A program made the position numbers and the translations under genes. A DNA stretch of 64,000 nt from Streptomyces europaeiscabiei (lineage in GTDB: Bacteria; Actinomycetota; Actinomycetes; Streptomycetales; Streptomycetaceae): the NCBI RefSeq assembly GCF_036346855.1, contig NZ_CP107841.1, positions 4,220,001-4,284,000 on the forward strand. Direction: 5' to 3'. Shown in pieces: positions 8,611-17,658 of this stretch. Numbering within the stretch: position 1 is the first letter of the stretch; each line of letters opens with the position of its first letter. Under the pieces are notes generated by a model. That model was not told the origin of the DNA and ran no database searches. It saw only the letters and a program-made list of their open reading frames with translations.

Positions 8611-8833
8611 TCTGACGGAACATCAGATCGGCGGCTCAAGTTACGCCGGGGCCCGTGGAGAAGGAAGACACACGCAGGTGTCGGATGAGTGTCGATGAAC
8701 CGGGGGCGGTCTTACGACGATCGGCCCCCCGGGAAACCCGAGCGGCGAGGGGCTGCGGCATCTGCGGCTCCGCCGCGTGGGCGCGGTCGACGCACGCCGG
8801 ACCCGCAGCCGCCGTCACACCACGCCCCGGCGC

Positions 8834-9343
8834 TCAGGCAGGTGCCCCCAACTCGGCCCACACCGTCTTCCCGGCCGCCCCGGGAGCCCGTACGACCCCC
8901 CAGTCCAGACAGAGCCGCTGCACGATGAACATCCCGTGCCCACCCGGCCGCCCGGCCCGGTGCGGCGTCCGCGGCGACGGAGTCCCCGCGCCCCGGTCGG
9001 ACACCTCGATCCGCAGCACCTTGTTGTCGCACGCGATCCGCAGCTCGGCCGGGCCCTCCGCGTGGAGACACGCGTTGGTGACCAGCTCGGACACCACCAG
9101 AAGGACGTCCTCCGCCGCGGCCCGCTGATCCGCGGTCGCGGCCGGCAGCCACCCCCACGCGTACAGCGCCTGGCGGGTGAAGTCACGGGCGAGCGGCACC
9201 ACTGCGCTCTCACCCTCGAAACTGAGCCGACGGGACTGACGACTCACGGCGGGGGCCGGGTCCCCGCCGGGCGACCCGGAAGCGCCGCCGGCACCCGGTT
9301 CCGGGCCGCGGTCGCCCGGCGAGAAAGGCCGGGTGGTGCTCAT
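8834..9343 (-). CDS. Anti-sigma factor serine kinase (RsbW/SpoIIAB type)
   Basis: 169 residues. After a disordered N-terminus of about 40 residues comes an HATPase_c_2 domain: N-box VVSELVTNACLHAEG, G1 DRGAGTP and G2 GGHGMFIVQRL. Such proteins bind and hold a SigB-family sigma factor and phosphorylate a STAS antagonist. The antagonist (9790-10158) and the sigma factor (10406-11308) are encoded next door, so this is the likely arsI-type partner of the sigI module of Streptomyces. It is separated from the antagonist by 446 bp, so it probably has its own promoter. Confidence 0.85.
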   Translation of the reverse strand: MSTTRPFSPGDRGPEPGAGGASGSPGGDPAPAVSRQSRRLSFEGESAVVPLARDFTRQALYAWGWLPAATADQRAAAEDVLLVVSELVTNACLHAEGPAELRIACDNKVLRIEVSDRGAGTPSPRTPHRAGRPGGHGMFIVQRLCLDWGVVRAPGAAGKTVWAELGAPA

Positions 9344-9789
9344 CAGCGCTTCACCTCACCGATTCACCAGTTCACGATTCAGGACTCGTCTAGGGTGCGG
9401 GACGAACGCCCGCGGTACGTGCCGTTTTCTGCTGTCATCCGTTGCGCCATCCGTACTTCCGTCGCACTTCGTCGTACTGCCGAGCCGCTGCCGAACTGCC
9501 GCCGGACCATTGCCCGGCCACCGCCGTACACCCCGCCACCCGTCCACGCCCCGTCACCGAGCCGTTTCCGGGCCACCGCCGACCCTTTCGCCGACACGTT
9601 CAGGATGTCTCCTGCCCGAGCGAACCGTCAGAACACCCATGTTTTCGGCACAGAACCTGTGACGCGAACAACCCGCCGGTCCGGATGGGGCACCCGAGGC
9701 GGCCTCGAAGGTGTGAGCGACCGGCCCGACGGCTCCGACCGGCCGACTACACCCCTTGGCGGGGGGGCCAGGGCCGGGCGGGACAGGCC
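9344..9789. other. Intergenic region inside the sigma-factor module
   Basis: 446 bp with no credible gene. Just upstream of the anti-sigma gene there is a run of related GTGAA/GATTCA words (minus strand GAATCGTGAACTGGTGAATC) that could be a binding site or simple sequence. Nothing else recognised. Confidence 0.4.
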
Positions 9790-10158
9790 CTAGTCGCCCA
9801 GTGCCGCTTCGAGGGTGTCGTGGACGGTGAACACCGCGTCCGCCCCCGTGATCTCGAAGACCCGCGCCACCGCCGGGAGCATGCCCGCCAGATGGACGCC
9901 GCCGCCCGACGACTCCGCCTTGAGCCGGACGCCCAGTAGGACGTTCAGCCCGGTGGAGTCGCAGAACTCCAGGCGTGAACAGTCCACCACCAGACGCGTG
10001 AACCCCTTTTCCAGGCAGCTCTCGAGTGGCTCACGCAACAGATCGGCGGTGTGGTGATCGAGCTCACCCGCCGGGGTCACGACGGCGCTGGAGCCCTCTT
10101 CCCGCACCTCGACCTGTAGTCGGCCCGACTGTGCGCTGCCGACCGTCCCACGGTCCAT
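9790..10158 (-). CDS. STAS-domain anti-sigma factor antagonist
   Basis: 122 residues from the ATG at 10158 (preceded by GAGAGAGACGGC). The STAS fold is clear: VREEGSSAVVTPAGELDHHT, then LVVDCSRLEFCDSTGLNVLL with the conserved DSTG phospho-site, and VARVFEITGADAVFTVHDTL. In the unphosphorylated state such proteins bind the anti-sigma kinase and free the sigma factor. It is transcribed divergently from the sigma gene and is the likely prsI-type antagonist of this module. Confidence 0.87.
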   Translation of the reverse strand: MDRGTVGSAQSGRLQVEVREEGSSAVVTPAGELDHHTADLLREPLESCLEKGFTRLVVDCSRLEFCDSTGLNVLLGVRLKAESSGGGVHLAGMLPAVARVFEITGADAVFTVHDTLEAALGD

Positions 10159-10405
10159 GCCGTCTCTCTCCCGACCGTCGTGACTGCTGACTCGCCCTCG
10201 AACACTACGCCTTCTCCACACTCCCCGACACCCGAACAATCCCTTGAAAAGGGACATTTCGGCACAGGATGCACTTGCGACGACGTCGTGAAACCGGGTA
10301 GGGCTAGTAGTGACACCAATCGACACGGCCGGCTTTGGAGGCGCCGCACACCGCAGTGCACGTATGGGCATCGGCGGCCATATGCCGAGAACGATGGAGG
10401 ACATC

Positions 10406-11308
10406 ATGTCACCCCGGCTCGACGAATCGCATACCCAGAGGGCGACGTCGGCATCCGCCCCTGAAGAGACGCAGGACGAATTCGCCCACGATCCGGGTGA
10501 GGGGCTCGCCGACCTGCCGGAGATCCCCCCGTTCGACGAGGTGGGGCCGGTGGACGCACGGGCGTTGTCCAAGACTCTCTTCGAGCGGCTGCAGTCCCTC
10601 GAGGAAGGCACGTACGAGTACTCGTACGTGCGCAACACCCTCGTCGAACTGAACCTGGCTCTGGTGAAGTTCGCCGCCTCGCGGTTCCGCTCGCGCAGCG
10701 AACCCATGGAGGACATCATCCAGGTCGGCACGATCGGCCTGATCAAGGCGATCGACCGCTTCGAACTGAGCCGGGGCGTCGAGTTCCCCACCTTCGCGAT
10801 GCCGACCATCGTCGGCGAGATCAAGCGTTTCTTCCGCGACACGAGCTGGTCCGTGCGGGTGCCGCGCAGACTCCAGGAACTCCGGCTCGACCTGGCCAAG
10901 GCCGGCGACGAGCTGGCCCAGAAGCTCGATCGCGCTCCGACGGTGGGAGAGCTGGCGGAGCGCCTCGGGCTGACGAACGACGAGGTCGTCGAGGGCATGG
11001 CGGCGTCGAACGCGTACACCGCCTCGTCGCTGGACGCCCAACCCGAGGAGGACGACTCCGAGGGCGCGCTGGCGGACCGGATCGGTTACGAGGACCACGG
11101 GCTCGAAGGCATCGAGTACGTCGAGTCCCTGAAGCCGCTGATCGCCGGACTGCCGCCGCGCGACCGGCAGATCCTTTCCCTGCGGTTCGTGGCCAACATG
11201 ACGCAGTCCGAGATCGGGGACGAGCTGGGCATCTCCCAGATGCACGTCTCCCGGCTGCTGTCCCGCACGCTGGTACGGCTGCGCAAGGGGCTGACGCTGG
11301 AGGAGTGA
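10406..11308 (+). CDS. sigI: SigB/SigF-family RNA polymerase sigma factor (sigI-like)
   Basis: 300 residues from the ATG at 10406, chosen because GGAGG ends five bases before it; in-frame ATGs at 10382 and 10394 lack this. Region 2 (about 65-140) includes LVKFAASRFRSRSEPMEDIIQVGTIG-like sequence and AIDRFELSRGVEFPTFAMPT. Region 3 (about 150-220) includes DTSWSVRVPRRLQEL. Region 4 (about 245-295) has LPPRDRQILSLRF and TQSEIGDELGISQMHVSRLL. This is the sporulation/stress (SigB-SigF) type controlled by partner switching, and it sits with a cognate kinase and antagonist. The name sigI rests on synteny with the hut genes in Streptomyces and is less certain than the family. Confidence 0.85.
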   Translation: MSPRLDESHTQRATSASAPEETQDEFAHDPGEGLADLPEIPPFDEVGPVDARALSKTLFERLQSLEEGTYEYSYVRNTLVELNLALVKFAASRFRSRSEPMEDIIQVGTIGLIKAIDRFELSRGVEFPTFAMPTIVGEIKRFFRDTSWSVRVPRRLQELRLDLAKAGDELAQKLDRAPTVGELAERLGLTNDEVVEGMAASNAYTASSLDAQPEEDDSEGALADRIGYEDHGLEGIEYVESLKPLIAGLPPRDRQILSLRFVANMTQSEIGDELGISQMHVSRLLSRTLVRLRKGLTLEE

Positions 11309-11555
11309 GCGCGTGGCGGCGCCGAGCCGTCGGTGACGGCGCCGTCGACGATGACAGAAGTCGGCCGGGTACGCCAGGAGTTGCGACACTCCTCCCGTAC
11401 CCGGCCGAAATGTTCCCGGCCCGCCCATTGTCTCGCCCCCTTACCGCAAGAAACCCCTTCCCCCCGGTTCACCTTCCGTCACTATGGTCACGCGCCAGAC
11501 TGTTCGGTATCCCAGAAGCCGACTGGCGGACACGGGGGTGCGAGGAGGCACGAGG

Positions 11556-13673
11556 ATGACTCGGGCTCGGGACGAGCGCCCCGGCGACGACGACAGCCAT
11601 GAGAAGCGCCAGGACACCGGCGCTCCGGGCGCACGCCCCGACGACGGGTCCGAGCACCGGCACGCGACTGCGTCCGACGCGCGGCTCACCGCGCTGTTGC
11701 GCGCCGATACGCCGACCGCGTACACGGCCCTGCGCGAGCTGCGCGAACGCCACCACCCGTCGGTCCTCGCCTACGCCCGGCTGTGCGCCGCGAGCGAGTC
11801 CTCGGCACGGGAGCTGGCGACGCAGGCGTTCACGGTCGCCACCCGGGAGACGGCACGCGGCACCGAGCCGCCCGTCCCCTGGCGCCACCAACTGCTCCTG
11901 CTGGCCTTCCGTGTGGCCGCCACCTGGACCACGGACGAGCATGCGACCGGCCTCGCCCCCACACTGCGCTCCGTGCTGGACGCGGCGGGCCCCGACGGCC
12001 CCGTCCCGCCCCTGCTCGCGGCGTTCCAGTTCCTGCCACCCCGCCCCCAGGGCCTCATCTGGTACGGCGTCGTGGAGCAGGAACCGGACGACCGTACGGC
12101 CGTGCTGCTCGGCCTCACCCCCGACGACGTGACGTACAAGCGGGAGTCCGCGCTCCAGGCCCTGCGCCAGGCCTGTCTCAGAGTGCGCCTCGCCGCCTCC
12201 GACGACCCTCGCTGCCAGGACTTCCGTCGGCTGATCGAGGAGTCCGTACGACCGGACACCCCCCGCCACAGCCCGGACCTGCACAGCCACATGGAGTACT
12301 GCGCGTACTGCACCGGCGCGTACGAGGAGCTGTGCGCCCTGCGCGACAGCCCGCGCGCGACGCTCGCGGAGGGGCTGCTGCCTTGGGGCGGTACGGCGTA
12401 CACGCGGGGCGGGCGTGGGGCGCGGGGCGGCGCGGGTGCGCGGAACGGAGCCGACGCGCGTGGCGGCGGCCGGGCGAGCACCGGAGTGGAGGCCGCTGAG
12501 GATTTCGCGGAGCCGGAAGCCGGGACGGAGACGGGGGCGGGCGCGGGCGCGGGGACCGCGGCAGGCTCCAGAGCGGGCGGTTGGGCGGGAGCGGCGGCTG
12601 CGACCGCCGCCGCGGCGGAGGTGTGGGCGGAGTCCGGCCTTGGTTCCGGCTCCGGCAGCGGCAGCGGCTTCGACGCCGGTGGCAGGGATCGCGCGGTGGA
12701 CGGGGTGGGGGCGGAGGCTCAGGGCGGTGCGTGGGCCGGGGCCGAGGCGTGGGCAGGTCCTGGCGGCGGTGCGCAGGCCGGCGTGGCAGCCGGGGCCGGG
12801 GCGGCGGCCGGTTCGGGGGCCGACATGGCAGCCGCGACCGGGAACAGGGCCGAGGCCGGGGCAGCGGGCGGAGCCTGGGCGGCAGGGGTCGACAGTGGCG
12901 CCGGGGCGCCGACCGGGGCCGAGGCAGGGGTGCCGGGGGCCCGATGGTCGTCGTCCCGTCGGATCGTGCTGACCTCGGTGGCCCTCGGAGTGGCACTGGC
13001 TCCGCTGCTGGCGTTCCTCGTGTTCTCGGGCTCGGTGGGCTCGTCGTCCGACGACGGGGCGGGTTCCGTCGGCACGCCCGCGGCACCGCCGTCGGGCGCT
13101 GTGAACCCGACGGTCCCGGCGAGCCCGACACCGTCCCCGACCCCTTCGGACACCGAGAGCCCTTCGAAGCCCCCGGAGAAGGAGAAGCCGACGAAGAGCC
13201 CGAGTCCGAGTCCGTCGAAGTCGGGTCTCCCGACGCCCTCGCTGCCGTACGGGCCACCGCTGAACGGTGCCTACGCCCAGGTGGTGAACATCGCCTCGGG
13301 ACTGTGTCTGGACATCCGGGGCGAGCTGGCGAAGGGCACCGACGTCGTCACGGCCACCTGCACCTCGCGCGCCACCCAGCGCTGGCGCCTCGACTCCCGG
13401 CGGAACGCCCTCCAGTCGTTCGCCGACCCCGACCTGTGCCTCGACAGCCGTGGGGCGACCGACGACGGTGTGGGCGTCTGGGAGTGCGACTCGCTCGACG
13501 GGGACAACGGCGACAACCTCAGGTTCGAGGTCGACTCCCGGGGTGTGATCCGCCCGGCGATCGCGCCGGGGCACGCCGTGACCCCGGACGCGCTCGGCTC
13601 CGTCGCCTTCGCCGAGGCGTCGGGGCGCGACGGCCAGCGGTGGCGGGCGGGGGCCGGACCCGCCCACGCCTGA
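11556..13673 (+). CDS. Sigma-like/zinc-finger/transmembrane protein with extracellular ricin-type lectin domain
   Basis: 705 residues from the ATG at 11556 (GGAGG seven bases upstream). Residues about 45-225 look like a degenerate ECF sigma factor: a region-2-like helical segment (LTALLRADTPTAYTALREL) and a region-4-like part (LLGLTPDDVTYKRESALQAL). A zinc-binding H-x3-C-x2-C follows at His245, Cys249 and Cys252 (HSHMEYCAYC), as in anti-sigma zf-HC2 domains. About 180 residues of Gly/Ala-rich low complexity lead to one membrane helix (about 469-490). A Pro/Ser/Lys-rich linker and a C-terminal domain (about 570-705) follow, with NIASGLCLDIRG and a QRW motif as in ricin B lectins. This suggests a one-protein envelope sensor. 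Single-gene fusions of ECF sigma, zinc finger, membrane helix and carbohydrate-binding domain are known in actinobacteria. Confidence 0.78.
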   Translation: MTRARDERPGDDDSHEKRQDTGAPGARPDDGSEHRHATASDARLTALLRADTPTAYTALRELRERHHPSVLAYARLCAASESSARELATQAFTVATRETARGTEPPVPWRHQLLLLAFRVAATWTTDEHATGLAPTLRSVLDAAGPDGPVPPLLAAFQFLPPRPQGLIWYGVVEQEPDDRTAVLLGLTPDDVTYKRESALQALRQACLRVRLAASDDPRCQDFRRLIEESVRPDTPRHSPDLHSHMEYCAYCTGAYEELCALRDSPRATLAEGLLPWGGTAYTRGGRGARGGAGARNGADARGGGRASTGVEAAEDFAEPEAGTETGAGAGAGTAAGSRAGGWAGAAAATAAAAEVWAESGLGSGSGSGSGFDAGGRDRAVDGVGAEAQGGAWAGAEAWAGPGGGAQAGVAAGAGAAAGSGADMAAATGNRAEAGAAGGAWAAGVDSGAGAPTGAEAGVPGARWSSSRRIVLTSVALGVALAPLLAFLVFSGSVGSSSDDGAGSVGTPAAPPSGAVNPTVPASPTPSPTPSDTESPSKPPEKEKPTKSPSPSPSKSGLPTPSLPYGPPLNGAYAQVVNIASGLCLDIRGELAKGTDVVTATCTSRATQRWRLDSRRNALQSFADPDLCLDSRGATDDGVGVWECDSLDGDNGDNLRFEVDSRGVIRPAIAPGHAVTPDALGSVAFAEASGRDGQRWRAGAGPAHA

Positions 13674-13745
13674 GGCCACCCACACCTGAGGCCACTCGCT
13701 TCCGCAGCCACCGCGACAGAGGCCGCAACGCCCCGGCGCGGCCGG

Positions 13746-14960
13746 TCAGACCACGCGTACGCCCCTGCGCCATACGCCCGTGACCAGCGGAACTCCCGGC
13801 CGGTAGGCGAGGTGGACGTGGCTGGGCGCGTCCAGCAGCGCGAGATCGGCGTACGCGCCCGGCGTGAGGCTGCCGACGTCGTCGCGGCGGAGCGCCCGCG
13901 CACCCCCCGCCGTGGCCGACCAGACCGCCTCGTCCGGCGTCATCCCCATGTCCCGCACCGCGAGCGCGACACAGAAGGGGACGGACGAGGTGAAGGACGA
14001 CCCCGGATTGCAGTCCGTGGAGAGGGCAACGGTGACGCCCGCGTCGAGGAGGCGGCGGGCGTCCGGCCACTGGGCGCGGGTGGAGAACTCGGCGCCGGGG
14101 AGCAGGGTGGCGACCGTCCGGCTGTTCGCGAGGGCGTCCACGTCGACGTCGGTGAGGTGGGTGCAGTGGTCCGCGCTCGCCGCGTCCAGTTCCACGGCGA
14201 GCTGGACGCCGGGGCCGTACGAGAGCTGGTTGGCGTGGATACGCGGGTGCAGGCCCTTGGCCCTGCCCGCCGTGAGGATCGCGCGGGCCTGGTCGCCGTC
14301 GAAGGCGCCCTTCTCGCAGAAGACGTCGATCCAACGGGCGTACGGGGCGCAGGCGTCGAGCATCTCGCCGGTGACGAGGGCGACGTAGGCGGCGGGGTCC
14401 TCGGCGTGGTCCGGGGAGACGATGTGGGCGCCGAGATAGGTGACCTCGTCGGTGTGGGCGGCCGCGATGCGCAGGGCCCGCGCCTCGTCCGCGACGGTCA
14501 GGCCGTAGCCGGACTTCGTCTCGAAGGTGGTCGTGCCCTGGCGGAGGGCCTCGCGGAGGTAACGGGTGAGGTTGGCCTCCAGTTCCTCGTCGGTGGCGGC
14601 ACGGGTGGCGGCGACGGTCGTACGGATGCCGCCCGCGCTGTAGGCCCGGCCGGACATGCGGGCGTTGAACTCGGCGGTCCGGTCGCCGGCGAAGACGAGG
14701 TGGGAGTGGGAGTCCACGAAGCCCGGGATCACCGCCCGCCCACCGGCGTCGACGCGATTGTCAGTGGCGGGTGCTTTGCTTTGATCACCGGTCCACGCGA
14801 TGCGTTCACCGTCGATGACGACGGCCGCGTTCTGGATCAGTCCGAGGGGGGATCTGTCGCCGAGGGAGGGGTCGTTGGTGACCAGGGCAGCGATGTTGGT
14901 GATGAGCGTGCTCGCGGTGCTCGCTGAATTGGCGGGGCTGACGGTCGTCGGGCTGCTCAT
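13746..14960 (-). CDS. hutI: Imidazolonepropionase HutI
   Basis: 404 residues from the ATG at 14960 (AAGGA upstream); an alternative start at 15032 overlaps the hutF stop as ATGA. It opens the ring of 4-imidazolone-5-propionate to N-formimino-L-glutamate. Amidohydrolase features are visible: [16 protein letters not shown] with the metal-binding [28 protein letters not shown] and STDCNPGSS. The last gene of a coupled operon hutU - M20 hydrolase - hutF - hutI. Confidence 0.93.
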   Translation of the reverse strand: MSSPTTVSPANSASTASTLITNIAALVTNDPSLGDRSPLGLIQNAAVVIDGERIAWTGDQSKAPATDNRVDAGGRAVIPGFVDSHSHLVFAGDRTAEFNARMSGRAYSAGGIRTTVAATRAATDEELEANLTRYLREALRQGTTTFETKSGYGLTVADEARALRIAAAHTDEVTYLGAHIVSPDHAEDPAAYVALVTGEMLDACAPYARWIDVFCEKGAFDGDQARAILTAGRAKGLHPRIHANQLSYGPGVQLAVELDAASADHCTHLTDVDVDALANSRTVATLLPGAEFSTRAQWPDARRLLDAGVTVALSTDCNPGSSFTSSVPFCVALAVRDMGMTPDEAVWSATAGGARALRRDDVGSLTPGAYADLALLDAPSHVHLAYRPGVPLVTGVWRRGVRVV

Positions 14961-15028
14961 GGCGTCCTTGGTGGCCTGGTCGGCGGTGGGTTCGGGGGCC
15001 GAGGCCGGCCCGGACGGGCGGGTGGGGG

Positions 15029-16384
15029 TCATCCGCGCAGTGCTTCGACGGCGTCCGCGAGGGCTTTCGGCACATCCGGTACGAGCGCGTGCACCCCGTC
15101 CCGTACGACGTGCCGACCTCCCACCACCGTGTGCGACACGTCTGCTGCCGACGCGGCGAATACAGCCGTCTCCGCGCCGAGCCGTGGAAGCGGCCCTGCG
15201 GTCCTGACCGAGTCGAGCGCGATCGTCGTGAAGTCGGCGAGCGCGCCCGTCTCCAGGGCACCGGCGTCGTCCCAGCCGATCGCCGTGTGGCCGTCGGCCG
15301 AGGCCGCCCGCAGGAGGGCCGCCGCCGTCCAGTGACCGCGCGTACGGGTGCGCAGCCGCTCGTTCAGTTCCATGGCGCGCGCCTCTTCGAGCAGGTCGAT
15401 GACGGCGTGGCTGTCGGAGCCGAGGGAGAGCGGGGAGCCCGCCCGTTGCAGGGCGACGGCCGGTCCGATGCCGTCCGCGAGGTCCCGTTCGGTCGTGGGG
15501 CACATGCAGGTGCCGGTGCCGCTGTCGCCGATGAGGGCGATGTCCTCGTCGGTGAGGTGGGTGTTGTGGACGCCGGTCGTGCGGGGGCCCAGTACACCGT
15601 GGTCGGCGAGGAGTTGGGTGGGGGTGCGTCCGTGTGCCTCGTGGCAGGCGTCGTTCTCCGCCGTCTGCTCCGACAGGTGGACATGCAGCGGGGCCCGCCG
15701 CTCCTCGGCCCACCGCGCCACGGTCGCCAACTGCCCGGCGGGCACGGCCCGTACGGAGTGCACGGCCGCACCGATCCGCGCGTGATCCCGGTCCTTGAGA
15801 ACTGAACAGCGTTCCGCCCAGGCCTCGGCCGTACCGTCGGAGAAGCGGAGCTGGTGGTGGTCGGGCGCCTTGCCGAAGCCGGCGGAGAGGTAGGCCGTGT
15901 CGAGGAGGGTGATCCGGATGCCCGCCTCGGCGGCGGCCTCGACGAGGGCCTCCCCCATGGCGTTCGGGTCGGCGTACGGGGTGCCGCCCGGGGCGTGGTG
16001 CACGTAGTGGAACTCGCCCACCGCCGTGATCCCGGCCAGCGCCATCTCCGCGTACACGGCCCGCGCGAGGGCGTGGTAGGTGTCCGGGGTCAGCCGGTCC
16101 GCCACCCGGTACATGACCTCGCGCCAGGTCCAGAAGGTGCCCGAGCCGACCTGGACGGTGCCGCGCAGGGCGCGGTGGAAGGCGTGGCTGTGGGCGTTGG
16201 CGAGGCCGGGCAGGGTGAGGCCGCGCAGGACGACCGCGCCCGGGGGCGGGGTGGGCGTCCCGCCGCGGACGGCGGTGATGCGGCCGGCTCGGGGGGTGCC
16301 CTCCGCGGCCACGGTCAGGGTCACGCCTGGCTCGACATGGGTGCCCAGCCAGGCGTGTTCGAGCCAGTAGGTCGTCTCCGTCAC
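15029..16384 (-). CDS. hutF: Formimidoylglutamate deiminase HutF
   Basis: 451 residues from the GTG at 16384, which overlaps the stop of the preceding gene as GTGA. It hydrolyses formiminoglutamate to N-formylglutamate plus ammonia. Amidohydrolase motifs: [16 protein letters not shown] (metal His pair), [41 protein letters not shown] and [19 protein letters not shown]. The presence of HutF means this organism uses the five-step histidine route through formylglutamate rather than the direct formiminoglutamase route. Confidence 0.92.
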   Translation of the reverse strand: MTETTYWLEHAWLGTHVEPGVTLTVAAEGTPRAGRITAVRGGTPTPPPGAVVLRGLTLPGLANAHSHAFHRALRGTVQVGSGTFWTWREVMYRVADRLTPDTYHALARAVYAEMALAGITAVGEFHYVHHAPGGTPYADPNAMGEALVEAAAEAGIRITLLDTAYLSAGFGKAPDHHQLRFSDGTAEAWAERCSVLKDRDHARIGAAVHSVRAVPAGQLATVARWAEERRAPLHVHLSEQTAENDACHEAHGRTPTQLLADHGVLGPRTTGVHNTHLTDEDIALIGDSGTGTCMCPTTERDLADGIGPAVALQRAGSPLSLGSDSHAVIDLLEEARAMELNERLRTRTRGHWTAAALLRAASADGHTAIGWDDAGALETGALADFTTIALDSVRTAGPLPRLGAETAVFAASAADVSHTVVGGRHVVRDGVHALVPDVPKALADAVEALRG

Positions 16385-17658
16385 CTGCGGGCCAGCCCTT
16401 CCAGTACGTCGGCGAGCGCTCTCACCCCGGCCAGGCAGTCGTCCTCGGCGGCGTGCTCGGCCGGGGAGTGCGAGACGCCTGTCGGGTTGCGCACGAACAG
16501 CATGGCGGTCGGGACGGTCCCGGAGAGGATGCCGGCGTCGTGTCCGGCGCCGGTCCCGAGCACCGGCACCTTCAGACCGGCCGTGTCCCGGCCCAGGATG
16601 CGGGCGATCTCGTCCCGCAGCGCGTGCTCGAACTCGACGACGGGGGTGAAGGACTCCCGGACGATGTCGAGCTCGATCCCGTGCTCCTGGGCGTAGTCGC
16701 GGGCCGCCTCCTCGATCGCGCCGACGACCGTGTCCAGGGTGGCCTGGTCCTCGGCGCGGGAGTCGAGCCAGCCGCGCACGAGGGACGGGATGGCATTGAC
16801 CCCGTTCGGCTCGACCGAGATCTTGCCGAAGGTGGCCACCGCCCCGGCGAGCCGCGCCTCGCGCCGGGCCGCGAGCACGGTCTCCGCGTAGGACAGCATG
16901 GGGTCCCGGCGGTCGACGAGCCGGGTCGTCCCGGCGTGGTTCGCCTCGCCCCGGAAGTCGAACCGCCATCGCCCGTGCGGCCAGATGGCACTGGCGATCC
17001 CGACGGCGTCCCCGGACAGGTCCAGGGCCCGCCCCTGCTCGACATGCAGTTCGACGAACGCCCCGATCCGCGCGAGCCGTTCCGGATCGGGTCCGATGCC
17101 CTCCGGGTCGTACCCGGCGGCCTCCATCGCCCGCGGCAGCGTGACCCCGTCCCCGCCGGTCAGCCGTCCCGCCTGCTCGACGGTCAGCTGCCCGGCGGTC
17201 AGCCGTGACCCCACGCAGGCCAGCCCGAACCGCGCGCCCTCCTCGTCACCGAAGTTGACGATGGCGAGGGGTTTGTCGAGCCGGGCGCCCCGGGCTCGGA
17301 GTTCGTCGAGCGCGGCGAAGGAGGACACGACGCCGAGGGGCCCGTCGAAGGCCCCGCCGTCGGGCACGGAGTCGAGATGCGACCCGGTGACCACGGCGTC
17401 CCCGGCGGCGGGGTCCCCGAGCCAGGCCCACTGGTTCCCGTTCCGGTCGACCTCGTGGGCCAGCCCCCGGTCCCGGGCCTGCTCCTCGAACCAGGCCCGG
17501 CAGTCCGCGTCGGCGGCGGTCCAGGCGAACCGGCGGTATCCACCGGAGTCGGGGTGACGGCCGATGGGCTTGAGGTCGCGCCACATCTCGTGGAAGGAGG
17601 CACCGCCGGTGACGGGGCCCGCCCCGCCACCACCCACTACGGGCCGGGTCCGGGTCAC
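16381..17658 (-). CDS. M20-family amidohydrolase (allantoate amidohydrolase-like), probable formylglutamate-releasing step
   Basis: 425 residues from the GTG at 17658, overlapping the hutU stop as GTGA. It is a metallopeptidase-M20 hydrolase of the allantoate/N-carbamoyl amidohydrolase group: [20 protein letters not shown] (metal His and Asp), [39 protein letters not shown] and [12 protein letters not shown]. Family members are about 410 residues, so it is full length. It lies between hutU and hutF with 4-bp overlaps at both sides, so it must act in the same pathway. The pathway still needs an N-formylglutamate amidohydrolase (HutG) and no hutG is present, which makes this the best candidate. 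That substrate is inference; annotation by similarity alone would say allantoate. Confidence 0.85.
   Translation of the reverse strand: MTRTRPVVGGGGAGPVTGGASFHEMWRDLKPIGRHPDSGGYRRFAWTAADADCRAWFEEQARDRGLAHEVDRNGNQWAWLGDPAAGDAVVTGSHLDSVPDGGAFDGPLGVVSSFAALDELRARGARLDKPLAIVNFGDEEGARFGLACVGSRLTAGQLTVEQAGRLTGGDGVTLPRAMEAAGYDPEGIGPDPERLARIGAFVELHVEQGRALDLSGDAVGIASAIWPHGRWRFDFRGEANHAGTTRLVDRRDPMLSYAETVLAARREARLAGAVATFGKISVEPNGVNAIPSLVRGWLDSRAEDQATLDTVVGAIEEAARDYAQEHGIELDIVRESFTPVVEFEHALRDEIARILGRDTAGLKVPVLGTGAGHDAGILSGTVPTAMLFVRNPTGVSHSPAEHAAEDDCLAGVRALADVLEGLARR

Noticed and set aside
10291..10301. SigB-type autoregulatory promoter before the sigma gene (GGGTAG)
   Set aside because: The -10-like word is present but I found no convincing GTTT -35 at the right distance, so it is not listed as a feature.
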